Below are positions 1 to 5,518 of a DNA stretch of 9,276 bases, piece after piece. Origin of the DNA: Candidatus Aminicenantes bacterium UBA4820. Lineage in GTDB: Bacteria > Acidobacteriota > UBA4820. Both the position numbers and the translations under genes were made by a program. The notes beneath the pieces were generated by a model. It had not been told where the DNA came from, searched no databases, and worked only from the letters and a program-made list of their open reading frames with translations. The first letter of the stretch is position 1. Each line of letters starts with the position of its first letter. The stretch covers positions 1 through 9,276 of the forward strand of contig DHFQ01000100.1 of NCBI GenBank assembly GCA_002402325.1, in the 5' to 3' direction.

Positions 1-71
1 ACCCCTTTTAGCAAAGGAACTTCCGTTGAAACAAGGCAATTTATTTTAAGATTATTGTCATTTTTAATTAC

Positions 72-374
72 TTATTCAGATACAGATTTGGAACCCCCCA
101 TTTTGGATTTGTAATAGTAAAGCCCCCAAACTGTCCACAGTATCGCACAAAGTATTGAAAGTAATTTTGAGGTAATTCCCTTTTCTAAAAAGAAAACGCA
201 GATTTCATGAAGTGAGAAAATTAGACACATCAAAAGAAAATAGAGCGGTCTTTTTAAAATTGGTTTAAATGATTTTACAAAAAGAAAAATAATTCCAAGT
301 ATAAGAAATGGAAGAATTAAACATAAAACAAAAAGGCAAAACAAAAAAAGTGGCGATTGAAAAATTTTTTCCAT
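72..374 (-). CDS. Small three-helix membrane protein of unknown function
   Basis: I do not recognise this 100-residue protein. It has hydrophobic segments at about residues 8-33, 44-63 and 70-88, which predicts three membrane helices. Basic stretches (K34-K41, K89/K91) and a polar Gly/Ser tail (92-100) flank them. There is no catalytic motif and no clear cleavable signal peptide; the first hydrophobic stretch looks like a membrane anchor. It starts 9 nt after the scpA stop on the same strand. A GAGG ribosome-binding site lies about 5 nt before its ATG, so it is very likely translated from the scpA transcript. Where many bacteria carry scpB after scpA, this gene sits instead. A link with chromosome segregation is only positional. 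The reading frame is convincing because of the operon spacing, the ribosome-binding site and the hydrophobic pattern; the function is unknown. Confidence 0.7.
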   Translation of the reverse strand: MEKIFQSPLFLFCLFVLCLILPFLILGIIFLFVKSFKPILKRPLYFLLMCLIFSLHEICVFFLEKGITSKLLSILCAILWTVWGLYYYKSKMGGSKSVSE

Positions 375-383
375 TTAACCTCA

Positions 384-1142
384 TTAACTATTTATTATCT
401 CTTCGCTGAAATCCTTTTTTCTTACAATCCTGATTGGAGTAAAAGGAACATCCTGAATTAAAACAACCTCTCTTTTTTTTGCAAGTTCTAAAATAGCAAT
501 GAATGTTATAACAATTTCCTCAAGGTTTATCCTTCCCATCAAAAGTTCCTCAAAAAAGGCTGTTTTTCTTTCATTAAAAAACTCCATTATTTCACCAATT
601 TTATCCGCAAGATTTCTCTCTTCAATTAAGATTACCTTGCTTCCCCTATCTTTAGCCCTTTTTATTATTTCTTTCAGTGCAGAAACGATGTCCCACACTC
701 CAACATCGTAACTTGAAAAGCCTTCCTCATAACTCTTTTCTGTCCTGTAAAACTGATTTGAAACAAGATTCTCTTTTTCTGAAAGAAACTCCCCCGCCTC
801 AAAAAACTTTTTCCTCAAAAGTAGTTGCTCAACAAGTTGTTCCCTTGGGTCCTTTTCCTCCTCAATTAAAGGAGAGTTTATCTTTGGAAGGAGCATCTGA
901 CTTTTGATATAAATTAAGTTTGAAGCCATACTTATAAAATCTGCAGCAATAAAGAGGTTCAACTCCTTCATCCTTGAAAGATAGTCAAGATACTGTCCCG
1001 TTATTAAAGAGATTGGAATATCGTAGATGTCAAGTTCGTTTTTTTCAATCAGATATAGAAGTAGATCAAGAGGTCCTTCAAAAATAGGGAGGGTGTATCT
1101 TAAATCGCTTTCTTCTTTAGTAAAAAATTCTCTACCATCCAT
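384..1142 (-). CDS. scpA: Segregation and condensation protein A (kleisin ScpA)
   Basis: ScpA is the kleisin subunit of the bacterial SMC-ScpAB condensin. It bridges the SMC head domains and binds ScpB to compact and separate sister chromosomes. The 252-residue length is typical. The family signature is clear: FEGPLDLLLYLIE at 21-33 followed by LDIYDIPISLIT at 37-48 (SMC-neck-binding N-terminal domain), then DFISMASNLIYIKSQMLLP at 68-86. The acidic, variable middle (94-145) is the usual ScpB-binding linker. The C-terminal winged-helix region (about 175-240) includes VITFIAILEL and VPFTPIRI. The ATG at 1142 is the natural start, giving the expected short N-terminal lead. It has no visible Shine-Dalgarno sequence and lies about 5 nt from the predicted transcription start, so the mRNA may be nearly leaderless. 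The downstream neighbour is a small membrane protein; no scpB is present here. Confidence 0.95.
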   Translation of the reverse strand: MDGREFFTKEESDLRYTLPIFEGPLDLLLYLIEKNELDIYDIPISLITGQYLDYLSRMKELNLFIAADFISMASNLIYIKSQMLLPKINSPLIEEEKDPREQLVEQLLLRKKFFEAGEFLSEKENLVSNQFYRTEKSYEEGFSSYDVGVWDIVSALKEIIKRAKDRGSKVILIEERNLADKIGEIMEFFNERKTAFFEELLMGRINLEEIVITFIAILELAKKREVVLIQDVPFTPIRIVRKKDFSEEIINS

Positions 1143-1161
1143 TTTAAAAGTGTATTATAAT
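1132..1161 (+). promoter_or_regulatory. Probable methylmalonyl-CoA mutase promoter, right arm of the bidirectional promoter
   Basis: A perfect TATAAT lies at 1156-1161, overlapping the minus-strand -10 box within the palindrome GTATTATAATAC (1152-1163). The -35 side is weak: the best placement is CTACCA at 1132-1137, 3 of 6 matches with an 18-bp spacer. The predicted start is about 1168, giving a leader of roughly 33 nt before the GTG at 1201. The strong -10 with poor -35 suggests this direction is weaker than the scpA direction or needs an activator. Confidence 0.5.
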
Positions 1162-1182
1162 ACGAAAAATGAAGATTGTTAA
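1154..1182 (-). promoter_or_regulatory. scpA promoter, left arm of a shared bidirectional promoter
   Basis: On the minus strand, TTAACA (1177-1182; 5 of 6 matches to the -35 consensus) is separated by exactly 17 bp from a perfect TATAAT (1154-1159). Transcription should begin near 1147, only about 5 nt before the scpA ATG at 1142. The -10 box lies inside a 12-bp palindrome shared with the promoter of the divergent mutase gene. This is seen directly as sequence; promoter activity is inferred. Confidence 0.7.
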
Positions 1183-1204
1183 GTTTGGAAAGGAAGAAAA
1201 GTGA
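1169..1204 (+). CDS. Possible 11-residue leader peptide overlapping the mutase start
   Basis: An ATG at 1169 opens an 11-codon frame, [11 protein letters not shown], ending at TGA 1202-1204. This overlaps the GTG start of the mutase (1201-1203) by four bases (GTGA), the arrangement typical of translational coupling. The mutase ribosome-binding site lies inside its last codons. The ATG falls within about one base of the predicted transcription start, so it could be translated as a leaderless start. It is too short for coding statistics and could be chance in AT-rich DNA; no attenuator-like codon run is present. Low confidence. Confidence 0.25.
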   Translation: MKIVKFGKEEK

Positions 1205-2838
1205 AAAAAAAGCAAATAAGTTTGGCAAAGGAAAAGTTTGAAGAAAAACTAAAAAAATCTTTAGGAGAGAAAAAATCTCTGCCTTCAACATCTAACTACG
1301 AATTTGAACCGATATACACACCACTTTCATTTTCAGAGGATGAATATCTTGAAAAGTTAAATTTTCCAGGTGAATTTCCATACACGAGAGGAGTGCAATC
1401 TTCTATGTACAGGGGAAAACTGTGGACTATGAGGCAGTACGCCGGTTTTGGAACTGCAAAAGAATCAAACGAAAGGTATAAATATCTGATTGAAAAGGGA
1501 CAAACAGGATTATCCGTTGCATTTGATCTTCCCACACAGATGGGAATTGATTCTGATGATGAAAGGGCTATGGGTGAGGTTGGAAAGGTTGGGGTTGCAA
1601 TTTCTTCTCTTGATGATATGGAGGTTCTTTTTAAAGATATTCCCCTTGATAAAGTTTCAACCTCAATGACAATAAATGCAACCGCCTTTATTCTTCTTTC
1701 TTTGTATCTTGCCGTTGCAGAAAAAGAGGGGGTGAGTTTTGAAAATCTTTCTGGAACAATTCAAAACGACATTCTGAAAGAGTACATTGCAAGAGGAACA
1801 TACATTTTTCCCCCTGAACCCTCTCTTCGCATTATAACCGACATTTTTGAATATGCAACAAAGAATGTCCCAAAATTCAACACTATTTCAATTTCTGGTT
1901 ATCATATCAGAGAGGCAGGTTCCTCTGCCGTTGAGGAGGTTGCCTTCACATTTCTAAATGGCATAACATACATTCAATCTGCAATAGATAAAGGGCTTGA
2001 TGTTCACAAATTCGGCGAAAGGCTCTCTTTTTTCTTCAATTCTCACAACAACTTTCTTGAAGAGATTGCGAAATTCAGGGCAGCAAGAAGAATCTGGGCA
2101 AAAATTATGAAGGAGAGATTTAAAGTAACTAACCCGAAGGCTATGACACTAAGATTTCATACTCAAACGGGCGGATCAACTCTTCTTGCACAGCAGCCAG
2201 ATGTTAATATAGTGAGAGTCACACTTCAAGCCCTTGCAGCGGTTCTGGGTGGAACTCAATCTTTGCACACAAATTCAAAAGATGAGGCACTTGGACTTCC
2301 AACTTCTGAAAGTGCAACGATTGCTTTAAGAACTCAGCAAGTCATCGCTTATGAAAGCGGGGTGGCAGATATCATTGACCCTCTTGGAGGTTCTTACGCT
2401 ATTGAAGCACTCACAGATAAAATTGAGGAAGAGGTAACAAAGTTGATGGAAGAGGTTGAAAATTCAGGTGGAATGATAAAGGCTATTGAAAACAATTTTA
2501 TTCAAAAAAGGATTGATGAGTCCTCTTACAGATACCAGAAGGAAATTGAGGAAAAAAAGAGATTTATAGTCGGGCTAAATTCATTTGTTGAAGAAAAAGA
2601 GACGCCAATTCCAATTTTAAAAGTTGACCCATCTCTTGAGGAAGAGCAAGTTAAAAGGTTAAAGAGGCTCAAATCTGAAAGGGATAACAGCGCAGTTGAA
2701 AAATCTTTGAAAAATTTGAAAGATGTAGCGAAGTCTAAAGAAAATATTATTTTCCCGACACTTGAGGCAGTAAAAAACTATGCGACTGTCGGTGAAATAA
2801 CGAACACTTTAAAAGAAATTTTTGGGACATACAGATAA
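1201..2838 (+). CDS. mcmA1: Methylmalonyl-CoA mutase, large catalytic (alpha) subunit
   Basis: This is the catalytic half of an adenosylcobalamin-dependent mutase that interconverts (R)-methylmalonyl-CoA and succinyl-CoA in propionate and branched-chain or odd-chain carbon metabolism. The 545 residues cover the substrate-binding TIM barrel and its C-terminal linker but no cobalamin-binding domain (no DxHxxG), so the B12-binding subunit must be a separate gene outside this window. Barrel motifs include [14 protein letters not shown] (77-90), [13 protein letters not shown] (103-115), [11 protein letters not shown] (185-195) and [10 protein letters not shown] (231-240). Tyr80, Arg210 and His235 align with Tyr89, Arg207 and His244 of the Propionibacterium enzyme. 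Tyr and Arg at the first two sites point to methylmalonyl-CoA rather than isobutyryl-CoA. The GTG start has an AAGGAAG ribosome-binding site about 5 nt upstream and gives a Lys-rich lead as in relatives. The MFS gene follows after 2 nt. Confidence 0.93.
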   Translation: MKKKQISLAKEKFEEKLKKSLGEKKSLPSTSNYEFEPIYTPLSFSEDEYLEKLNFPGEFPYTRGVQSSMYRGKLWTMRQYAGFGTAKESNERYKYLIEKGQTGLSVAFDLPTQMGIDSDDERAMGEVGKVGVAISSLDDMEVLFKDIPLDKVSTSMTINATAFILLSLYLAVAEKEGVSFENLSGTIQNDILKEYIARGTYIFPPEPSLRIITDIFEYATKNVPKFNTISISGYHIREAGSSAVEEVAFTFLNGITYIQSAIDKGLDVHKFGERLSFFFNSHNNFLEEIAKFRAARRIWAKIMKERFKVTNPKAMTLRFHTQTGGSTLLAQQPDVNIVRVTLQALAAVLGGTQSLHTNSKDEALGLPTSESATIALRTQQVIAYESGVADIIDPLGGSYAIEALTDKIEEEVTKLMEEVENSGGMIKAIENNFIQKRIDESSYRYQKEIEEKKRFIVGLNSFVEEKETPIPILKVDPSLEEEQVKRLKRLKSERDNSAVEKSLKNLKDVAKSKENIIFPTLEAVKNYATVGEITNTLKEIFGTYR

Positions 2839-2840
2839 TT

Positions 2841-4010
2841 TTGATTAAAAAACTTCCTAAAATAGCAAGATACACCTTCCTTTATCATTTTAAAGCCCTA
2901 TTTTTCGATGGGATTTTCAACGGTATCTGGCTTTTAAATGACATCGTAGCAAGAAAACACTTTAACGCATCCCCTCTTCTTATCACTTTGCTCGTTATGG
3001 CTCCCTCTGCAGCATTGATCCTTTCACTGCCTTTAGGACCAATAATGGCAAAAAGAGATAAAAGATGGTTTTTTATCATATCTGGATTTGCAAGACTTTC
3101 ACTCATTTTAGTCCCATTTTTTAACAATCAAATAGCTTTTGTCATTTTAGCAATGGTAGCCTCCTGTTCCTGGCCCATTTTTTATACCGCCCAAAATGCA
3201 ATATTGAAAAAGAACTACCCCGATTATCTAAGGGGAAGAATCTTTGGTTTTGTCTATTCTTTCTCTGGATTTATGGCAATAATCGTCTCATTAACACTTG
3301 GAAAATTCTACGACCATTTTAAAAATTTGATTCTTTTTTCGTACATCGTGGCCGGAATTTGCGGATTTTTATCAAACTACTTTATGTCAAAAATAAGGGA
3401 AAGAATGGTAAAAGAGGAAGAGCAGATACTAACAAAACCCCTTGAAATTTTGAAAAAGAGAAAGGATTACCTTATTTTCCAGATTTCCTTCTTTTTTTAT
3501 GGCACAGCATATATGATGATGCTTCCGCTACTGCCAATTTTTCTTGTCGACCACCTCAAAGTCAACTACACTCAGGCATCATTTCTAAATGGACTCTTCT
3601 TTCAAGGAATGATGGTTTTTGCTTCGTTCATTGTTGGAAGGATGATGGACTTTGTCAATCCTTTGAAGTTTGTAAAATTGGGATTTTTCTGCCTTTTTCT
3701 TTATCCAATATTTCTTTCCTTCGCAAAGGGCGTCTCTTACGCATACTTTGTCTACGGGTTCTATGGGGTGAGTATGGCAATAGTAAATGTAGCGTGGTAT
3801 CTTGCCCCGATAGTCTTTGTTAGAGCAAAGGGCGAGGCTGCATCCTTCATGGCTTTGCATGTAGCCCTTGCAGGGGTTAGGGCTTTTATAGCCTTCCCGC
3901 TTGGAACATCCCTTTACTATTTAACCCACTCATTCACCATCCCCTTTTATGTCGCTTCACTTCTTTTCTTTATTGGATTTTTGATCGCACCCTTAAAAAA
4001 AGATTTTTGA
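2841..4010 (+). CDS. MFS-family transporter, substrate unknown
   Basis: This is a 389-residue polytopic membrane protein with the length and 6+6 hydrophobic pattern of a 12-helix Major Facilitator Superfamily carrier. A charged central loop (about 183-209, KIRERMVKEEE onward) divides the two halves. Degenerate copies of the loop 2-3 motif are seen at 66-75 (GPIMAKRDKR) and, in the second half, at 266-275 (GRMMDFVNPL). RGRIFGFVYSFSG (131-143) resembles helix 5 of drug- or metabolite-efflux MFS proteins. The substrate cannot be named. It starts 2 nt after the mutase stop with a TTG codon and no good ribosome-binding site. No in-frame ATG lies between the upstream in-frame stop (2793-2795) and 2841, and the next in-frame Met is at residue 53, inside a helix. 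Translation therefore probably depends on coupling to the mutase. A related acid or carboxylate substrate is possible but unsupported. Confidence 0.85.
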   Translation: MIKKLPKIARYTFLYHFKALFFDGIFNGIWLLNDIVARKHFNASPLLITLLVMAPSAALILSLPLGPIMAKRDKRWFFIISGFARLSLILVPFFNNQIAFVILAMVASCSWPIFYTAQNAILKKNYPDYLRGRIFGFVYSFSGFMAIIVSLTLGKFYDHFKNLILFSYIVAGICGFLSNYFMSKIRERMVKEEEQILTKPLEILKKRKDYLIFQISFFFYGTAYMMMLPLLPIFLVDHLKVNYTQASFLNGLFFQGMMVFASFIVGRMMDFVNPLKFVKLGFFCLFLYPIFLSFAKGVSYAYFVYGFYGVSMAIVNVAWYLAPIVFVRAKGEAASFMALHVALAGVRAFIAFPLGTSLYYLTHSFTIPFYVASLLFFIGFLIAPLKKDF

Positions 4011-4083
4011 AAAAAATATATACTGGACGACATAAAAAATTATTGCGAAAGAAATCAATGGCAATTGCAAGCAGCACGATTTT

Positions 4084-4114
4084 AAAAAATAATAAAACTC
4101 AAGATACAAGAGTT
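4084..4114 (-). terminator. Weak candidate intrinsic terminator, minus strand
   Basis: On the minus strand AACTC and GAGTT (4096-4114) can form a 5-bp stem with a 9-nt loop, followed directly by a T-rich tract (TTATTATTTTTT). It lies about 320 nt beyond the SDR stop and could end that transcript, or an RNA made from the preceding GC-richer patch. The stem is short and AT-rich, so confidence is low. Confidence 0.25.
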
Positions 4115-4145
4115 AAGTCCACACTTTTTTTCCGAACTACGCCCG

Positions 4146-4186
4146 GACACATCTTATTGTTTGTGTGAGCAGGCAAACTTTGTGTC
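4146..4186. other. Nested stem-loop in a GC-richer intergenic patch
   Basis: GACACA (4146-4151) pairs perfectly with TGTGTC (4181-4186). Inside it GTTTG (4159-4163) pairs with CAAAC (4174-4178), with a 7/2-nt internal loop and a 10-nt apical loop. A competing pairing ACACA (4147-4151) with TGTGT (4162-4166) is also possible. The patch stands out from the AT-rich surroundings. It could be part of a small RNA or a remnant; strand and expression are unknown. Confidence 0.3.
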
Positions 4187-4435
4187 AATCAATTCTTTAG
4201 TCGTTTTCAGATTTATTAAACCAAAAAATTAAACTTCCTCCACGATAAAAATCCTATTCCTTTCAAAATTACTTGTAAAGAAAATTTATGTTTTCCTAAA
4301 ATTAAAATTTTTGATAACTCTTTATCATCATAAGTCATCAGCAAAAAATTGAAAATCTTTTAAATGCTATCATCTACTTGCATCAAATTAAAATAAAATT
4401 TAACAACAGGCTCTGGTGTAAGACATTGAAAACTT

Positions 4436-5215
4436 CTAATCTTTTAAATATCCACCTAAGACTATCTTCGTTGCCCATCTAATAAATGAGCGGGGGAAAA
4501 ATCTGTAAAGTTTGCCAACAATTTTGTTCCCAAAACCTGGTATTGTTATTACATTTTTGCCTAACTTTTTAATTCCGTACAATGCAACATCCCGTGCCTT
4601 CATACCTTTATGAGGAACGCCTTCTGCAACACTTTGAAATTCAGTTAAGGTTGCACTCGGACAAAGAACCGTTACATCAACATTTTTCCCTTTGATCTCT
4701 TCGTAAAACGCTTCCCCTAAAAGAAGTTCAAAACCCTTAGTTGCACCGTATAGAGCCATTCCAGCGGTTGGTTGAAAGGAGGCAAGTGATGAGACAAGAA
4801 TAATTCCTCCCCTTCCCTTTTCAACAAAATATTTTGAAAAAACTTTGGTGAGCATAGCAAAAGTAAAAACATTAACTTTTATCATCTTTTCTTGCTTCTC
4901 CTCATTCTGATTTATAAATCTTCCGTAGTAACCAAAGCCTGCGTTGTTTATTAGAAGTCCGATGTCATATTTTTCTGTAAGTTGAAAAAGAGTTTTATAA
5001 GATTGCTCTTCACTCAAATCAACCTTGAAAAATGGAGATTCAACATTGTATTTTGAGATGATGCCCGATGAAATTTCCTTAAGTCTCTCTTCCCTTCTTG
5101 CTACAAGAATTGGATTAACTCCTCTCTCTGCGAGAAGATAGGCAAATTCTTTACCAATACCCGAACTTGCCCCCGTTACCAATGCATATTTTCCATACTT
5201 TTCTTTAAATTGCAT
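4436..5215 (-). CDS. Short-chain dehydrogenase/reductase (classical SDR)
   Basis: This is a 259-residue classical SDR, an NAD(P)H-dependent oxidoreductase with a Rossmann fold acting in the cytoplasm. The cofactor motif TGASSGIG is at 14-21, an acidic residue at D66 (VDLS), NNAG at 90-93 and the structural Asn at N115. The catalytic triad is Ser143 (VSSLAS), Tyr156 and Lys160 (YGATK). Two Arg residues after the second strand (VARREERL, 38-45) favour NADPH over NADH. The C-terminal stretch 232-259 (FFPRSFIRWATK within it) is basic and hydrophobic, as in the DltE/YqjQ-like SDRs often annotated as ketoacyl or sterol reductases, but the substrate cannot be assigned. The start is firm: a GGAGG ribosome-binding site lies 5 nt before the ATG at 5215. 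It is on the same strand as tRNA-Leu, 126 bp downstream of it, and has its own possible extended -10 promoter. Confidence 0.92.
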   Translation of the reverse strand: MQFKEKYGKYALVTGASSGIGKEFAYLLAERGVNPILVARREERLKEISSGIISKYNVESPFFKVDLSEEQSYKTLFQLTEKYDIGLLINNAGFGYYGRFINQNEEKQEKMIKVNVFTFAMLTKVFSKYFVEKGRGGIILVSSLASFQPTAGMALYGATKGFELLLGEAFYEEIKGKNVDVTVLCPSATLTEFQSVAEGVPHKGMKARDVALYGIKKLGKNVITIPGFGNKIVGKLYRFFPRSFIRWATKIVLGGYLKD

Positions 5216-5233
5216 AAAAGCCTCCAGATTTCA

Positions 5234-5242
5234 ATTCTACCA
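5234..5242 (-). promoter_or_regulatory. Possible extended -10 promoter for the SDR gene
   Basis: On the minus strand TGG-TAGAAT (5234-5242) matches an extended -10 element (TGn plus 5 of 6 bases of TATAAT). A start near 5227 would give a short leader of about 11 nt containing the GGAGG ribosome-binding site. There is no good -35 box, which extended -10 promoters can lack. Read-through from the tRNA is an alternative. Confidence 0.35.
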
Positions 5243-5341
5243 TCATTCATATCTCAAATAATAAGAACAATTTTCTTTTGACAAAGGCAAAAGCATTTAT
5301 TGAAGGAAACAAAGTGTGCCTCTTCTTTTGAATTTAGTGGA

Positions 5342-5428
5342 TGGTGCCGAAGGGGGGATTTGAACCCCCATATCCTTAAGGACACTACACCCTGAATGTA
5401 GCGCGTCTGCCAGTTCCGCCACTTCGGC
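5342..5428 (-). tRNA. tRNA-Leu (anticodon CAG)
   Basis: The minus strand folds into a complete class II tRNA. The 7-bp acceptor stem is GCCGAAG/CTTCGGC, with discriminator A and an encoded CCA (5342-5344). The D-arm contains the AACTGGCAGAC loop region. The anticodon arm CTACA-TTCAGGG-TGTAG gives anticodon CAG, reading CUG. The long variable arm contains TCC-TTAA-GGA, as expected for leucine. The T-arm is GGGGG-TTCAAAT-CCCCC. Length is 87 nt with CCA. A near-consensus promoter lies immediately upstream; no clear terminator follows before the SDR gene. An open frame across this region is only the usual chance translation of a tRNA-Leu. Confidence 0.97.
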
Positions 5429-5437
5429 ACAAATGAG

Positions 5438-5466
5438 ATTTTATGGCTATTTCCGTAATCTGTCAA
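5438..5466 (-). promoter_or_regulatory. tRNA-Leu promoter
   Basis: On the minus strand a perfect TTGACA (5461-5466) is separated by 17 bp from TAAAAT (5438-5443; 5 of 6). Only 9 nt separate the -10 box from the first base of the mature tRNA (5428). The primary transcript should therefore carry just a few extra 5' bases. This is the strongest promoter match in the window. Confidence 0.8.
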
Positions 5467-5500
5467 GTTGATGAAAGACTTAAAAGTTGGTAGTTGAATC

Positions 5501-5518
5501 CATTTACAAAGATAAATG
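5501..5518. repeat. Hairpin directly after purM, sharing the TAAATG/CATTTA motif
   Basis: CATTTA (5501-5506) and TAAATG (5513-5518) form a perfect 6-bp stem around a 6-nt loop. It begins right after the purM stop codon (5519-5521, minus strand). No T-run follows on the minus strand, so it is not a standard terminator, but it may protect the 3' end of the mRNA. The arms resemble the two palindromes at 9204-9256. Confidence 0.4.

Larger units (their letters stand above)
4011..4435. other. Non-coding stretch between convergent MFS and SDR genes
   Basis: This 425-bp stretch holds no convincing gene. All frames are short; the longest I followed is a 40-codon minus-strand frame (4216-4338) without a ribosome-binding site. 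It is very AT-rich except for a patch around 4132-4186, which contains a nested stem-loop annotated separately. No strong intrinsic terminator follows the MFS gene. A weak minus-strand hairpin with a T-rich tail lies at 4084-4114. For convergent genes this length is generous, so a small RNA or a decayed gene is possible. Confidence 0.6.

Noticed and set aside
1..32. CRISPR-like repeat end (TTGAAAC at 26-32) at the left edge
   Set aside because: Several CRISPR repeats end in TTGAAAC, but no second copy or regular spacing is visible, and the window edge prevents any test.
499..907. Plus-strand frames opposite scpA
   Set aside because: They are antisense shadows of a well-supported gene, with low-complexity translations and no ribosome-binding sites.
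4096..4131. Plus-strand intrinsic terminator for the mutase-MFS transcript
   Set aside because: The only nearby hairpin has a 5-bp AT-rich stem and its T-run (4125-4131) begins 10 nt away, too far for a normal intrinsic terminator.
4216..4338. Forty-codon minus-strand frame in the 4011-4435 gap
   Set aside because: It has no ribosome-binding site or promoter match and no recognisable motif; AT-rich DNA gives such frames by chance. It might be a gene remnant but nothing supports this.
5254..5466. Open frame of 70 codons on the minus strand across the tRNA gene
   Set aside because: It is the familiar chance translation of a tRNA-Leu gene and contains its promoter; there is no ribosome-binding site and no protein-like composition outside the tRNA.
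5501..5518. Hairpin after purM as an intrinsic terminator
   Set aside because: The stem is AT-rich and is followed on the minus strand by mixed sequence, not a T-run.
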